The translations under genes were made by a program, and so were the position numbers. A model generated the notes under the pieces. That model saw nothing but the letters and a program-made list of their open reading frames with translations, was not told where the DNA came from and ran no database searches. Shown piece by piece: positions 1 through 7,940 of a DNA stretch of 64,000 bases. Position 1 is the first letter of the stretch; each line of letters opens with the position of its first letter. The stretch is taken from assembly GCA_019634675.1 (NCBI GenBank), contig JAHCAX010000008.1:35251-99250 (forward strand). Direction: 5' to 3'. Source of the stretch: Acherontichlamydia pituitae. GTDB lineage: Bacteria > Chlamydiota > Chlamydiia > Chlamydiales > Rhabdochlamydiaceae.

Positions 1-80
1 GCCCTCAGCGTATGCGATTTGGAAGGAGGAATAACGATCGTTCCTTTAAGAGAAGAAGGGGAGACTTTGAACTGGGTCAT
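1..80 (-). CDS. aroA: 3-phosphoshikimate 1-carboxyvinyltransferase (EPSP synthase), N-terminal fragment
   Basis: Only the first 26 codons lie in the window; the gene runs off the left edge. The start ATG overlaps the aroB stop as ATGA (77-80), so the two are translationally coupled. Residues 19-25 read PSKSHTL, which fits the conserved N-terminal phosphate-binding PSKS segment of EPSP synthases that carries the catalytic lysine. The enzyme joins shikimate-3-phosphate and PEP. Position directly after aroB in an aromatic operon supports the call; the rest of the protein cannot be seen. Confidence 0.8.
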   Translation of the reverse strand, partial: MTQFKVSPSSLKGTIVIPPSKSHTLR

Positions 81-1216
81 CGTGCACCTCGGAATTGGGA
101 AAGGGTCGAAATAATCACTTCTTGCAGGATCGCATCATCGATCGTCGTGCAGTAGGCGCCGTTAAAAGCCGCTGGAGAGCCGATCGCCTCTAATAGGACA
201 AAGCGGGGTTTTGCATTTTTAGCTTTTTTATCGAGTATCATCGCTCCGTACAGGTTTTCAAAGGTGAGCTTATCAGATATGGCTAGCGGGAACTCAAAGA
301 GCTTGAGGATGTGCTCGATCTGCTCGCAAACAGCCTTATCGAGGAGGCCGAGCCGATGGCTTAAATTAGCTTCAGCGAGCATCCCGACGGCAACAGCTTC
401 GCCATGGGCAATCCGGTAGTTTTCCAGGAGCTCGATCGCATGGGCGACCGTATGGCCGAAGTTCAAGATTCTCCGGTACCCGTTTTCTTGGAAGTCCGCT
501 TCGACGACATCTTTTTTAATTAAAAAGCTATCATAGATCACTTCCTGCAAAAATTCCGGGTCCTTTTTTATCCATTGGGAGTGGCCATCGATCAGTTTTT
601 GAAACAATTTAGGGGAGCGGATCAGTCCATGCTTGATGATCTCGGCAAGTCCGTTCCTCCACTCTCGATCAGGAAGCGTTGATAATGTCATTGTGTCGAT
701 CTGAATGTGCTCTGCAGGGTAGTAGGTCCCGATCAGATTTTTTCCGAAAGGGGTGTTGACCCCTGTTTTTCCTCCAATGACGGCATCGACCATGCAAAGA
801 AGCGTTGTCGGAATGCAGAGAAGGGACACCCCTCTGCAGAAGGTGGAAGCGACATAGCCTGCCAGGTCTGTCGCAACGCCTCCGCCGATGGCGATGATCG
901 CCGTGTCTTTGCCGCATTGATGGGCAAACAGCTCATCTTCCAATCGTTCCTTCATCTCGCGCGTCTTTGATTCTTCTCCAGCGGGAAAGGTCAGTTTTGT
1001 AACAGCAACACCCTGTTTCTTTAAGAATGCCGCCCATTTGTCGACAAGCAGCGATTGGATATGCGAGTCTGCGATGGTCACAAGCTTTTTGTTGAGGCTG
1101 CTTAAGGTTTCAACCCAAGCTTGGCTGTATAAGATTTCATGGCCGAAATGGACCTTGGTCGTAATGGGAGATGGGGTCAGCTGGAGGGTAAGGTCGCGTT
1201 TGATCATTGTGTGCAA
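77..1216 (-). CDS. aroB: 3-dehydroquinate synthase
   Basis: Second step of the shikimate pathway, converting DAHP to 3-dehydroquinate (NAD and divalent-metal dependent, cytosolic). The 379-residue protein has normal AroB length and shows the glycine-rich NAD segment AIGGGVATDLAGYVAS, the motif GGKTGVNTPFGKNLIG, a Glu in GLAEIIKHG and the metal histidines in NFGHTVAHA and AHGEAVAVGM. It overlaps the aminotransferase gene upstream by 13 nt and aroA downstream by 4 nt. The start could be codon 1 or the ATG at codon 4 (1207); no strong Shine-Dalgarno separates them. Confidence 0.95.
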   Translation of the reverse strand: MHTMIKRDLTLQLTPSPITTKVHFGHEILYSQAWVETLSSLNKKLVTIADSHIQSLLVDKWAAFLKKQGVAVTKLTFPAGEESKTREMKERLEDELFAHQCGKDTAIIAIGGGVATDLAGYVASTFCRGVSLLCIPTTLLCMVDAVIGGKTGVNTPFGKNLIGTYYPAEHIQIDTMTLSTLPDREWRNGLAEIIKHGLIRSPKLFQKLIDGHSQWIKKDPEFLQEVIYDSFLIKKDVVEADFQENGYRRILNFGHTVAHAIELLENYRIAHGEAVAVGMLAEANLSHRLGLLDKAVCEQIEHILKLFEFPLAISDKLTFENLYGAMILDKKAKNAKPRFVLLEAIGSPAAFNGAYCTTIDDAILQEVIISTLSQFRGAR

Positions 1217-2361
1217 AGCCGTTTTAATGCGTTAAGTCCTCGTTCGATATGGTCTAGGGATTCGGTGAATGCAAAGCGGACATATCCTTCCATTCCAAAT
1301 GCGCTTCCAGGCACGGCAGCGATGTTGCCTTCTTTCAAGATCTTTTCGCAAAATTCAAGCGAAGAGATCTTTTCTTTTGTAAAAACGGTCAAAGGGATAA
1401 ATGCATAGAGGGCGGATGAGGGCTTGGGAAGTTCGCAGGAAAATAGACGATTCAATGTATCCATAAAACAATCCCGTTTCTCTTGCATTGCATTTCTCAT
1501 CATTGAGCTGACATCACTGGCATGCTTGATCGCGCTCAAGGCTGCCCATTGGCTTAAACTTGCAGTTCCTGTTGTCGTCTGGCCTTGCAAGGAGGCCATC
1601 GCGGCAATCAGCTGCTGCGGTCCTAGGGCGAACCCGACGCGCAGTCCTGTCATTCCAAAATTTTTGGAACAGCTTTGGATGATCACAACGCGATTTTGCC
1701 ATTTGGGCAAAGAGCCGCATGACACAAACTTTTCTTGATCATAGACGATCTCGCTATATACTTCATCAGAGATCACCGTCCAATCTTTAGCTTCCGCCAA
1801 TTCTAAAATGCTGATCAGCTCGTCCCGTGTGTAGATGGCGCCGGTCGGATTGTTGGGCTGGTTCAAAATCAAAACCTTAGTTTTCGAGGTGCTCATCTTT
1901 TTCAATGCATCCGCCGTTACTTTCCATCCACTGGATTCCTCGCTGGGCACGGTGACCGGAGTCCCGTTGAAGTGGGAGACGATCGTGGGATAGGAAGTCC
2001 AGTAGGGAGCTGGGATAAGCACTTCATCGCCGGGTGAAAGGAGCAGGTCCAAAGCTGCATAAAGGGCGAATTTGCCTCCGCAGGTGACAAGGATCTGGTT
2101 TTCATTGTATTGGCATCCATAGCTTGAGTTCTGCCAGTTTGCAACAGCCGTTCTGAGGGCGGGAAGTCCCATGAGAGGCGGATAGGAGCAGTCTTGGGTT
2201 TGCAATGCTTTGGAAATTCCCTCTGCAATATCCGGATGCATCGGCAAATTGGGATCGCCGGCTGAAAAATTAAACACTTCTTCCCCGTTTGCTTTTTTTT
2301 GCTGGGCAAGCGTATTGATCGCAACGGTTGCGGAAGGGGCGATTTTATTGTGGATTTCCAT
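1204..2361 (-). CDS. Class I/II PLP aminotransferase (aspartate/aromatic or prephenate aminotransferase)
   Basis: A 385-residue fold-type I aminotransferase. Visible motifs are NQPNNPTGAIY (cofactor and substrate contact), SDEVYSEIVYD (Asp and Tyr holding PLP) and SCSKNFGMTGLRVGF, where the Lys forms the Schiff base and the Arg of GLRVGF binds PLP phosphate. AspC-like enzymes of this subfamily act on aspartate, aromatic amino acids or prephenate. Being wedged between tyrA and aroB, overlapping both, points to the transamination step of Phe/Tyr synthesis. Sequence alone does not tell prephenate aminotransferase from a general aromatic aminotransferase. Confidence 0.85.
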   Translation of the reverse strand: MEIHNKIAPSATVAINTLAQQKKANGEEVFNFSAGDPNLPMHPDIAEGISKALQTQDCSYPPLMGLPALRTAVANWQNSSYGCQYNENQILVTCGGKFALYAALDLLLSPGDEVLIPAPYWTSYPTIVSHFNGTPVTVPSEESSGWKVTADALKKMSTSKTKVLILNQPNNPTGAIYTRDELISILELAEAKDWTVISDEVYSEIVYDQEKFVSCGSLPKWQNRVVIIQSCSKNFGMTGLRVGFALGPQQLIAAMASLQGQTTTGTASLSQWAALSAIKHASDVSSMMRNAMQEKRDCFMDTLNRLFSCELPKPSSALYAFIPLTVFTKEKISSLEFCEKILKEGNIAAVPGSAFGMEGYVRFAFTESLDHIERGLNALKRLCTQ

Positions 2362-3133
2362 AAGGTGCCTTTTGCATAAATTCTACCCATTTGTTCCAAT
2401 ATTGATGCAGAATTTTACGGTTATTTTCTGTTAGTTCATTCGCCAGTTGAGGCGGTGTCTTTGCCAGGCGCGTCATCGATTGGAAACCTGTCCCGGCGAT
2501 CTGCAAAGCTTCCTCGTCTTCCTGCTTAACAAAGGCCATTAAGGCCTGAGAGATCAACAAGGGCAGATGGGAGATCAATGCGACCTGTTCGTCATGTTTT
2601 TCCGCACTGAGGCGGATGGGATTGGCTCCAAGGCCGCCGATCCAACGTTCGATTGTTTGCAGCGTCTCTTCTTGATTCTTCCTGTGGGGAGTTATCAGCC
2701 AAACTCCGCCTTCAAAAAGGACAGCGGAGCTGGAGCTGTATCCCGATGTTTCCTTTCCCGCCATCGGATGGGTCGAGACAAATTCGATCTGATCGCTTGA
2801 GAGCTTTTCCAAAACTGGCACAATCTGCCCTTTGACGCTGCTGATGTCGAGTACGGTCAAAGGATGATCGATAGGTAGGCTGGCAAGCATCTTTGCTATC
2901 GAAGAAAGCTCAAAGAGGGGAGCAGCGATGACAACAAGCTCTGCCCAATGGGCAAGCTCTTCGATCGATGCAAAATGACGGTCGATCACCTTTTCATTCT
3001 GGGCCAGTTCAAGATGGCTGCTGCTTTTGTCGCAGGCAGCAATTTCAACTTTCCCATCTTTAGCTTTAATGGTCTTGGCGATCGAGCCGCCGATGAGTCC
3101 GAGGCCAATGATCCCTATGCGTTTAAAACACAT
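2345..3133 (-). CDS. tyrA: Prephenate (or arogenate) dehydrogenase
   Basis: Oxidative decarboxylation towards tyrosine. The 262-residue protein opens with a Rossmann motif, GIIGLGLIGGS, followed by an acidic residue at the end of the second strand (AACDKSS), which suggests NAD rather than NADP. The segment STHPMAGKETSGY is the conserved TyrA active-site block containing the catalytic His. There is no fused chorismate mutase or ACT domain. It overlaps pheA by 19 nt and the aminotransferase gene by 17 nt. Whether it prefers prephenate or arogenate cannot be read from the sequence. Confidence 0.92.
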   Translation of the reverse strand: MCFKRIGIIGLGLIGGSIAKTIKAKDGKVEIAACDKSSSHLELAQNEKVIDRHFASIEELAHWAELVVIAAPLFELSSIAKMLASLPIDHPLTVLDISSVKGQIVPVLEKLSSDQIEFVSTHPMAGKETSGYSSSSAVLFEGGVWLITPHRKNQEETLQTIERWIGGLGANPIRLSAEKHDEQVALISHLPLLISQALMAFVKQEDEEALQIAGTGFQSMTRLAKTPPQLANELTENNRKILHQYWNKWVEFMQKAPYGNPQ

Positions 3134-3960
3134 GACCTGTCCTTGTTGTAGATCCCCAGCATCTTACAGCTTTGAGTGATTTCTTGGAGGTTTTTCAATG
3201 CCTGTTCGAGCAAATGCATTTGAGTTGGTCCGAACTGCAGGTCGATATAAAACAGGTATTCGAAAGGCTTGCCAATGATCGGCCGAGATTCAATTTTAGT
3301 CAAATTGATCCCGTGGCTTGCAACATCTTGCAGCACTTGAGCCAATGCACCCGGTTCATGCTTCAGCGTTAGCAACACTGTGCATTTATCTCCTTGAAAT
3401 ACATTGCGGCCTTTTTTTGCTGCAAACAGGAAGCGAGTGTAGTTCTGAGGGTTGTCGGCGATCCCCTTTTTTAGAACGCAAAGGGAATAAAGCTGAGCTG
3501 TCTCGCAACTTGCGATCGCTGCTTCTTCGAGGTCTTGTCTTTGCGCCAGCATCGCAGCAGCTCCTGCTGTGTCGTAGTGGACGATCGGCTCTATCCACGG
3601 ATGGGCGCGGAAAAACGCGCGGCACTGGTCGAGCGCTTTAGGATGGGAATAAACCCGTTTGATCCTATTCATAGCACCCTCTGAATCGTCGATCCCCAAA
3701 AGACAATGTTCGATCTTCAGCAATTTCTCGCCGACGATCTCGATGTCGAACTGGTGGAGAAGATCGTAATTTTCCCATATGGAACCGATCAACGTGTTCT
3801 CAATCGGAATGACAGCGATGTCAGCCTGGCCTTCTTCCAAAGCTTCATAAAGGGAAAGAAATGTTTCTTTCCCCGTGAGCTGGACATCGGACCCGAACGC
3901 AGCAAGGGCTGCCAATTCGCTGAAAGAGCCTTGGGCCCCTTGATAGACGATCCGTTTCAT
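3115..3960 (-). CDS. pheA: Prephenate dehydratase with C-terminal ACT domain
   Basis: Converts prephenate to phenylpyruvate. The N-terminal catalytic domain shows the start YQGAQGSFSELAA, the block VIPIENTLIGSI and the TRF motif in NYTRFLFAA that holds the catalytic Thr. The C-terminal ACT domain (from about residue 200) carries the ESRP signature used for allosteric binding of phenylalanine. Unlike the enterobacterial enzyme, no chorismate mutase is fused; that activity is the separate upstream gene. The stop overlaps the tyrA start. End-product inhibition by Phe is expected from the ACT domain. Confidence 0.94.
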   Translation of the reverse strand: MKRIVYQGAQGSFSELAALAAFGSDVQLTGKETFLSLYEALEEGQADIAVIPIENTLIGSIWENYDLLHQFDIEIVGEKLLKIEHCLLGIDDSEGAMNRIKRVYSHPKALDQCRAFFRAHPWIEPIVHYDTAGAAAMLAQRQDLEEAAIASCETAQLYSLCVLKKGIADNPQNYTRFLFAAKKGRNVFQGDKCTVLLTLKHEPGALAQVLQDVASHGINLTKIESRPIIGKPFEYLFYIDLQFGPTQMHLLEQALKNLQEITQSCKMLGIYNKDRSCVLNA

Positions 3961-4244
3961 CCGATTTTTTCCTTCTCGTTCATGATCATTTTCATTTCCA
4001 TTTTGGAATAGTTCACAAATACCGTGAACATCTCTTCAATAATCGCAGGGCTAAGATTGTTCTGTTTTGCCAGCTCCCGGAGCATCTGCTTTTGGAGCTT
4101 TTCCCTTTCCCAATCATCGACAGGCAGAGTTTCCTGCCGCTTGACCTTAGCGATCTCTTTGGTCACCACAAGCCGTTTTCCTAACAAAGCGATGATCTCT
4201 GCATTGATCGCATCGATCTCATTGCGTAAATTGTTCAAGTTCAT
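3957..4244 (-). CDS. aroQ: Chorismate mutase, AroQ class, monofunctional
   Basis: A 95-residue all-helical AroQ-type chorismate mutase that rearranges chorismate to prephenate. The N-terminal helix pattern LRNEIDAINAEIIALLGKR followed by IAKVKRQ matches the conserved Arg and Lys that bind chorismate. The frame stays open further upstream, but the ATG at 4244 overlaps the DAHP synthase stop as ATGA, and the family alignment begins there, so this start is chosen. A similar 4-nt overlap joins it to pheA. Confidence 0.9.
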   Translation of the reverse strand: MNLNNLRNEIDAINAEIIALLGKRLVVTKEIAKVKRQETLPVDDWEREKLQKQMLRELAKQNNLSPAIIEEMFTVFVNYSKMEMKMIMNEKEKIG

Positions 4245-5254
4245 AGGTGCCTCCCGATCGCTTGGGCGATCGTATTTAGTTCTGTTGATAGTTGGGCAAG
4301 CTCGTGCGGAAGCAGGGCTTGCTTGCCATCGCATTTTGCTTCAGCCGGCAAATGGTGCACTTCGACGAGCAGACCGTCAGCGCCTAATGCGACCGATGCT
4401 TTGGAAAGGGCCGGGATAATGTCTTTGCGTCCAGCTGCATGGCTTGGATCGACGATGATCGGAAGGTGCGTCATCCCTTTGGCAACAGCGACGCTGCTCA
4501 AATCCAGGGTGCTGCGCGTCGAGTTCTCGAATGTACGGATCCCCCGTTCGCACAAGATCACCTGTTCATTGCCGTGCGCCATGATGTATTCAGCGCTCAT
4601 GAGCCACTCTTCGACAGTTGCCGACATGCCCCTTTTCAGGATGACAGGCTTGCCGCATTGGCCGACCTCTTTAAGAAGATTGAAGTTCTGCATGTTCCGA
4701 GCGCCGATCCTGACGATATCGACGTGTTCAGCAACAACGCCTACATCGCGGACGTCCATCACTTCCGTCTCGATGACAAGACCGTGTTCCAACTGGGCCC
4801 TTTTATGGATCTTCAGTCCCTCGATGCCCATCCCTTGGAAACTGTAAGGAGAGGTCCTTGGTTTGAACGCCGATCCCCGCAGCACAGAGACTTTGGCATT
4901 TTTGAGCTGCCGGGCGATTGTCAGAAGCTGTTCCTCGCTTTCTATGGCGCAAGGGCCTGCCATCATAATGATCTGGTCGCCGCCGATCTCGATATCTTTG
5001 ATCTTGATGGTCGAGCGGTTAGGTTTGAATGCCTTGCTGGCCATTTTGAACGGCGTTGCGATCGGCATGACCGCTTCTACGCATTCCATGGCTTGAATCT
5101 CTCCGAGCAAGTCAGCCGCCGGCTTTTGTTCCAGGCCGAGGATTGTGGCATCGCCCGCTTGGGAAATACAGTGGTGCATCCCATGCTGGCTCAATTTTTG
5201 GACCAGAAGGGCAAGAGCATCGCTTCTGATCTGCTGTTTTAGCTTAATTAACAT
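4241..5254 (-). CDS. aroF: 3-deoxy-7-phosphoheptulonate (DAHP) synthase, type I-beta with N-terminal regulatory domain
   Basis: First committed step of aromatic synthesis, condensing PEP with erythrose-4-phosphate. The 337-residue protein has an N-terminal ferredoxin-like regulatory segment (residues 1-70), then the catalytic barrel with MMAGPCAIES, the block GSAFKPRTSPYSFQG, LKRGMSAT and VDPSHAAGRKD, which carry the metal and phosphate ligands. This arrangement resembles the feedback-sensitive enzymes of Thermotoga and Bacillus rather than E. coli AroG. It is first in the operon, 330 nt downstream of its promoter and leader peptide; the symbol is generic for this family. Confidence 0.93.
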   Translation of the reverse strand: MLIKLKQQIRSDALALLVQKLSQHGMHHCISQAGDATILGLEQKPAADLLGEIQAMECVEAVMPIATPFKMASKAFKPNRSTIKIKDIEIGGDQIIMMAGPCAIESEEQLLTIARQLKNAKVSVLRGSAFKPRTSPYSFQGMGIEGLKIHKRAQLEHGLVIETEVMDVRDVGVVAEHVDIVRIGARNMQNFNLLKEVGQCGKPVILKRGMSATVEEWLMSAEYIMAHGNEQVILCERGIRTFENSTRSTLDLSSVAVAKGMTHLPIIVDPSHAAGRKDIIPALSKASVALGADGLLVEVHHLPAEAKCDGKQALLPHELAQLSTELNTIAQAIGRHL

Positions 5255-5437
5255 TGTAAATCCTTTATAATCAACATCTTATAGTTTGAATTAGACGCAA
5301 AGCGTCTCTTGCGTATCGCTCTTTGGTCTCAAGCCATGAAGAGCTAAGATTTAACTTTTAGATCATGCAAAAGAACCTTTCTTAGCCTTTTGCGGGCCTT
5401 AAGTTAGAAAAACGGGTGGTAAGGGGTTAAATATGTA

Positions 5438-5513
5438 TTGGCGCTTAGGCGCCAAAATAGAAATAGAAAGAAACGTAAAAACGGCAAGATGCACAAGAAG
5501 AGCGAGCTTCTTG
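5438..5513 (-). promoter_or_regulatory. Stem-loops around the aromatic leader peptide (attenuator-like region)
   Basis: On the transcribed (minus) strand, a hairpin CAAGAAG/CTTCTTG (5494-5513) lies in the leader ORF, and a perfect 7-bp hairpin TTGGCGC/GCGCCAA (5438-5455) carries the leader stop codon in its 4-nt loop. A ribosome held at the Phe/Tyr codons (5454-5480) would cover its 5' arm. One arm could alternatively pair, with a bulge, to CTTAAGGC at 5396-5403, and a further hairpin GCAAAAG/CTTTTGC lies at 5367-5393. I see no hairpin followed by a clear U-tract, so the terminator proper is not identified. Confidence 0.45.
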
Positions 5514-5555
5514 CGACGCAGGGGCGAGAGCCTGTAGGGTCTGCGTAGTTTTCAT
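5445..5555 (-). CDS. Phe/Tyr-rich leader peptide of the aromatic amino acid operon
   Basis: A 36-codon open frame in the 5' leader between the promoter and DAHP synthase. Its C-terminal end reads RFYVSFYFYFGA, so seven of nine consecutive codons (26-34) specify Phe or Tyr, the end products of the downstream genes. This is the hallmark of attenuation leader peptides such as enterobacterial PheL. The ATG at 5555 is about 30 nt from the predicted transcription start; the only purine-rich RBS-like stretch (AAGAAAGG) is somewhat far upstream. The stop TAA forms the loop of a 7-bp hairpin. Expression is inferred, not shown. Confidence 0.7.
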   Translation of the reverse strand: MKTTQTLQALAPASQEARSSCASCRFYVSFYFYFGA

Positions 5556-5568
5556 GGTAAAAAACACT

Positions 5569-5598
5569 TTGCCTTTCTTATTTGTACTACATTATAAT
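5569..5598 (+). promoter_or_regulatory. Sigma-70-type promoter of aroDE
   Basis: Plus strand: TTGCCT (5569-5574), an 18-nt spacer and TATAAT (5593-5598), with the start expected near 5605 and the aroDE ATG at 5634. The two -10 boxes share the palindromic core ATTATAAT, so one polymerase at a time could occupy the site. Confidence 0.55.
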
Positions 5599-5619
5599 CT
5601 AATTTTATTCGATAGTCAA
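5591..5619 (-). promoter_or_regulatory. Sigma-70-type promoter of the aromatic operon
   Basis: Minus strand: TTGACT (5619-5614), a 17-nt spacer, then a perfect TATAAT (5596-5591). Predicted start near 5584, giving a 330-nt leader before DAHP synthase. The -10 hexamer overlaps the -10 of the divergent aroDE promoter. Confidence 0.75.
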
Positions 5620-5633
5620 GAGGCTTCATTCTT

Positions 5634-7109
5634 ATGCTCTTCTGCATCGCGACAGGGCCCACCCTTTTAGAAGCGAAAAACACTGTCAATCAGGCGCTTA
5701 ACAAGGCGCAAGGGATCGAGCTGCGGTTCGATCTTTTTCAGACGATTGATCTTAAAGGGATTAAAGAACTGGTGGATGCGCTGGGGCATAGCCGCTCCAT
5801 CAAGCTCCTATTCACTTTGCGCCCTGTGCGCCAGGGAGGGGAGTACAAAGGATCGGAAGAGTCGAGGCTTTCCCTTTTAAAGGAGCTATGCGCCCTGGGG
5901 CCTGACTATGTCGATCTCGAATGCGACGTCCCATTGCAGCACTGGAAAGAGTTCGCAGCGCAATTCCCCAAGATCCAGTTCATCTGCTCCTTTCATGATT
6001 TCGTCCATGCTCCAAAGGACCTCGACAAGCTGCTATCAAACATGAAAAATCCTTATGCGAGCATCTATAAGATCGCTGTGATGGCCCATGCATCGCATGA
6101 TGCGTTGCATATGATGGAGTTTGTCAGGAGGAACAAAGAGACATGTCAGCTGATCGGGATTGCGATGGGGGAGGCTGGAGTTATTTCTCGAGTCCTCGGA
6201 CCTGTTGCAGGAAATTACTTTGACTACGCTTCTGTCTTTCAAACAACCGCTCCTGGGCAGCTCAGCATCGAACAAATGGAAAAACCCTACCGCCACTCCC
6301 AACTCAACACTAAGACGGCGCTCTATGGACTGATCGGGTATCCAACTGAAAAAAGTCTGGGGCACAAGATCCATAATGCTGTCTTTGAGGCCCATCGCGC
6401 CAACGCTGTTTATGTGAAGATGCCTGTTCGTCCTGAAGAACTGTCCTCTTTCATTGAGTCGGCCAAAGCCCTTCCCTTTAAAGGGCTCAGTGTCACGATG
6501 CCTCTTAAAGAAGAGGTCCTCCGATCGCTTGATTCTTTGAGCCTTTCTGCTCAGGCCATTGGAGCTGTGAATACGATCGTTGTCGAAAATGGCAAATGGA
6601 TAGGACATAATACAGATGGGATCGGAGCTCTCAACGCAGTCGAAGCAAAAATCCCTGTCAAAGACAAGCAGGTCCTCATCATTGGCGCAGGAGGCGCTGC
6701 CAAAGCGATCATCTATGAGGCTCTTCAACGAGGAGCGCATGTTACCGTCTTAAACCGTACTCCGTCAAAAGCTAAAGCGCTGGCCAGCCTCTATCATTGC
6801 GAGGGGGGCGGGTTTGAACTTTTTCCTAAAGTCCTTAAAAAAGGGTACGATATCCTGATCAATACGATACCAGAAGGGGAGCTGATCGATGAAGAATGGA
6901 TCCTTCCCAACAGTGTTGCCATGGATATTGTTTATATTCCCAAAAATACTCCGTTTTTGCTAAAAGCTTCCCGGAAAAACTGCAGTCTTGTTTTCGGGTA
7001 TGAGATGTTCATCGGCCAGGCCATTGAACAGCAGCTCATTTGGTTTCCTGAAAATAAAGGCAGTATGCTGAGGCAAATCATCGAGCCGATTGTCCTCGCA
7101 GAATTTTAG
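5634..7109 (+). CDS. aroDE: Bifunctional 3-dehydroquinate dehydratase / shikimate dehydrogenase
   Basis: Two consecutive shikimate-pathway steps in one 491-residue chain. Residues 1-215 are a type I dehydroquinase: His121 in SFHDF and the Schiff-base Lys146 in IYKIAVMA match the catalytic pair. Residues 228-491 are AroE: LIGYPTEKSLGHKIHN binds shikimate, Lys292 (TMPLKEE) and Asp328 (NTDG) are the catalytic pair, and GAGGAAKA at 351-358 binds NADP. The AroD-AroE fusion is characteristic of chlamydiae (and plants). An AAGAGG Shine-Dalgarno precedes the ATG. It is divergent from the other aromatic genes, with an overlapping promoter. Confidence 0.95.
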   Translation: MLFCIATGPTLLEAKNTVNQALNKAQGIELRFDLFQTIDLKGIKELVDALGHSRSIKLLFTLRPVRQGGEYKGSEESRLSLLKELCALGPDYVDLECDVPLQHWKEFAAQFPKIQFICSFHDFVHAPKDLDKLLSNMKNPYASIYKIAVMAHASHDALHMMEFVRRNKETCQLIGIAMGEAGVISRVLGPVAGNYFDYASVFQTTAPGQLSIEQMEKPYRHSQLNTKTALYGLIGYPTEKSLGHKIHNAVFEAHRANAVYVKMPVRPEELSSFIESAKALPFKGLSVTMPLKEEVLRSLDSLSLSAQAIGAVNTIVVENGKWIGHNTDGIGALNAVEAKIPVKDKQVLIIGAGGAAKAIIYEALQRGAHVTVLNRTPSKAKALASLYHCEGGGFELFPKVLKKGYDILINTIPEGELIDEEWILPNSVAMDIVYIPKNTPFLLKASRKNCSLVFGYEMFIGQAIEQQLIWFPENKGSMLRQIIEPIVLAEF

Positions 7110-7127
7110 ACCCTGAGGAGAACGTTT

Positions 7128-7934
7128 ATGAAGCTCCGCTCACGAATCCTATATTTCACATTTACGATTTTTTCCTTTTGCGCCACTCTCCATGCATCGA
7201 AGCTGGTGACAGATACGAACGATATGGCCCACGCTTTAAATTATGTGGCTGAAGGGACCTTGTTCGTCTTCGACCTCGATAATACGTTGATTGAAACATC
7301 TCAACATTTAGGCTCAGACCAATGGTTTACCCATCGAGTCCAGCATTTTGTGGACAAAGGGCACTCCATCGACGAAGCTCTGAAGCTTGTCGTTCCGAAC
7401 TGGCTTGCCATTCAAAGCAAAACCCACATGCGCACTGTCGATCCATCCATCCCAGAGCTTTTAAAGAAAATGCACCAGTCCCATGTCTCGATGGTCGCGC
7501 TGACCAAGCGTCCTCCTGTGCTTGCTCCTCGTACGTTAGAGCAGCTTGCGCCTTTGCAAATCGACTTCTCAAAGACGTCGGAAATTGCAGGTCCGATCGT
7601 TTTCCCAGAGTTAAAAGACTCCCTTTATCGCGATGGGATCATCTTTGTAGCTCCCGAACTGGAAAAAGGTCCTGTTCTTAGCGCATTCATTAAAAAGATG
7701 AAGACTCCTCCCAAGAAGATCGTTCTGATCGATGATAAGATGAGCCACATCCAAAATGTCGCTTTGGCCATAGAATCCTTTCATATTCCCTTCGTTGGCA
7801 TCCGGTATGGAGGAGCAGATGAAAAAGTGAAAAGCTTTGATCCGAAGATCGCCGATATGCAGTGGGAGTATTTCGAAAAGATCCTCACAGACGAACAAGC
7901 GCAGCAACTGCTGCAGCTCCGTAAAGAGAGTTAG
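7128..7934 (+). CDS. Exported DUF2608 family protein (HAD-like)
   Basis: A 268-residue protein with an N-terminal signal peptide (basic MKLRSR, hydrophobic run to about residue 24). Residues 45-60 read FVFDLDNTLIETS, the DxDxT nucleophile motif of HAD-superfamily phosphatases, and IVLIDDKMSHIQNV later supplies the acidic metal-binding motif. This matches the DUF2608 family of chlamydiae and Legionella, whose substrate is not known to me. A GAGGAG ribosome site precedes the ATG, and the gene lies 18 nt after aroDE, so they may be co-transcribed. Probably a periplasmic phosphatase-fold protein. Confidence 0.8.
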   Translation: MKLRSRILYFTFTIFSFCATLHASKLVTDTNDMAHALNYVAEGTLFVFDLDNTLIETSQHLGSDQWFTHRVQHFVDKGHSIDEALKLVVPNWLAIQSKTHMRTVDPSIPELLKKMHQSHVSMVALTKRPPVLAPRTLEQLAPLQIDFSKTSEIAGPIVFPELKDSLYRDGIIFVAPELEKGPVLSAFIKKMKTPPKKIVLIDDKMSHIQNVALAIESFHIPFVGIRYGGADEKVKSFDPKIADMQWEYFEKILTDEQAQQLLQLRKES

Positions 7935-7940
7935 TAATCT

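Noticed and set aside
4439..5242. 267-codon open frame on the plus strand, antisense to DAHP synthase
   Set aside because: It is a shadow of the strongly supported minus-strand gene; no ribosome site or family motifs.
5414..5421. GGGTGGTA on the plus strand, resembling part of a T-box core
   Set aside because: The conserved continuation ACCGCG is absent, no specifier-loop structure is visible, and it lies antisense to the operon leader.
6036..6740. 234-codon minus-strand open frame inside aroDE
   Set aside because: Antisense shadow of a gene with intact catalytic motifs in both domains.
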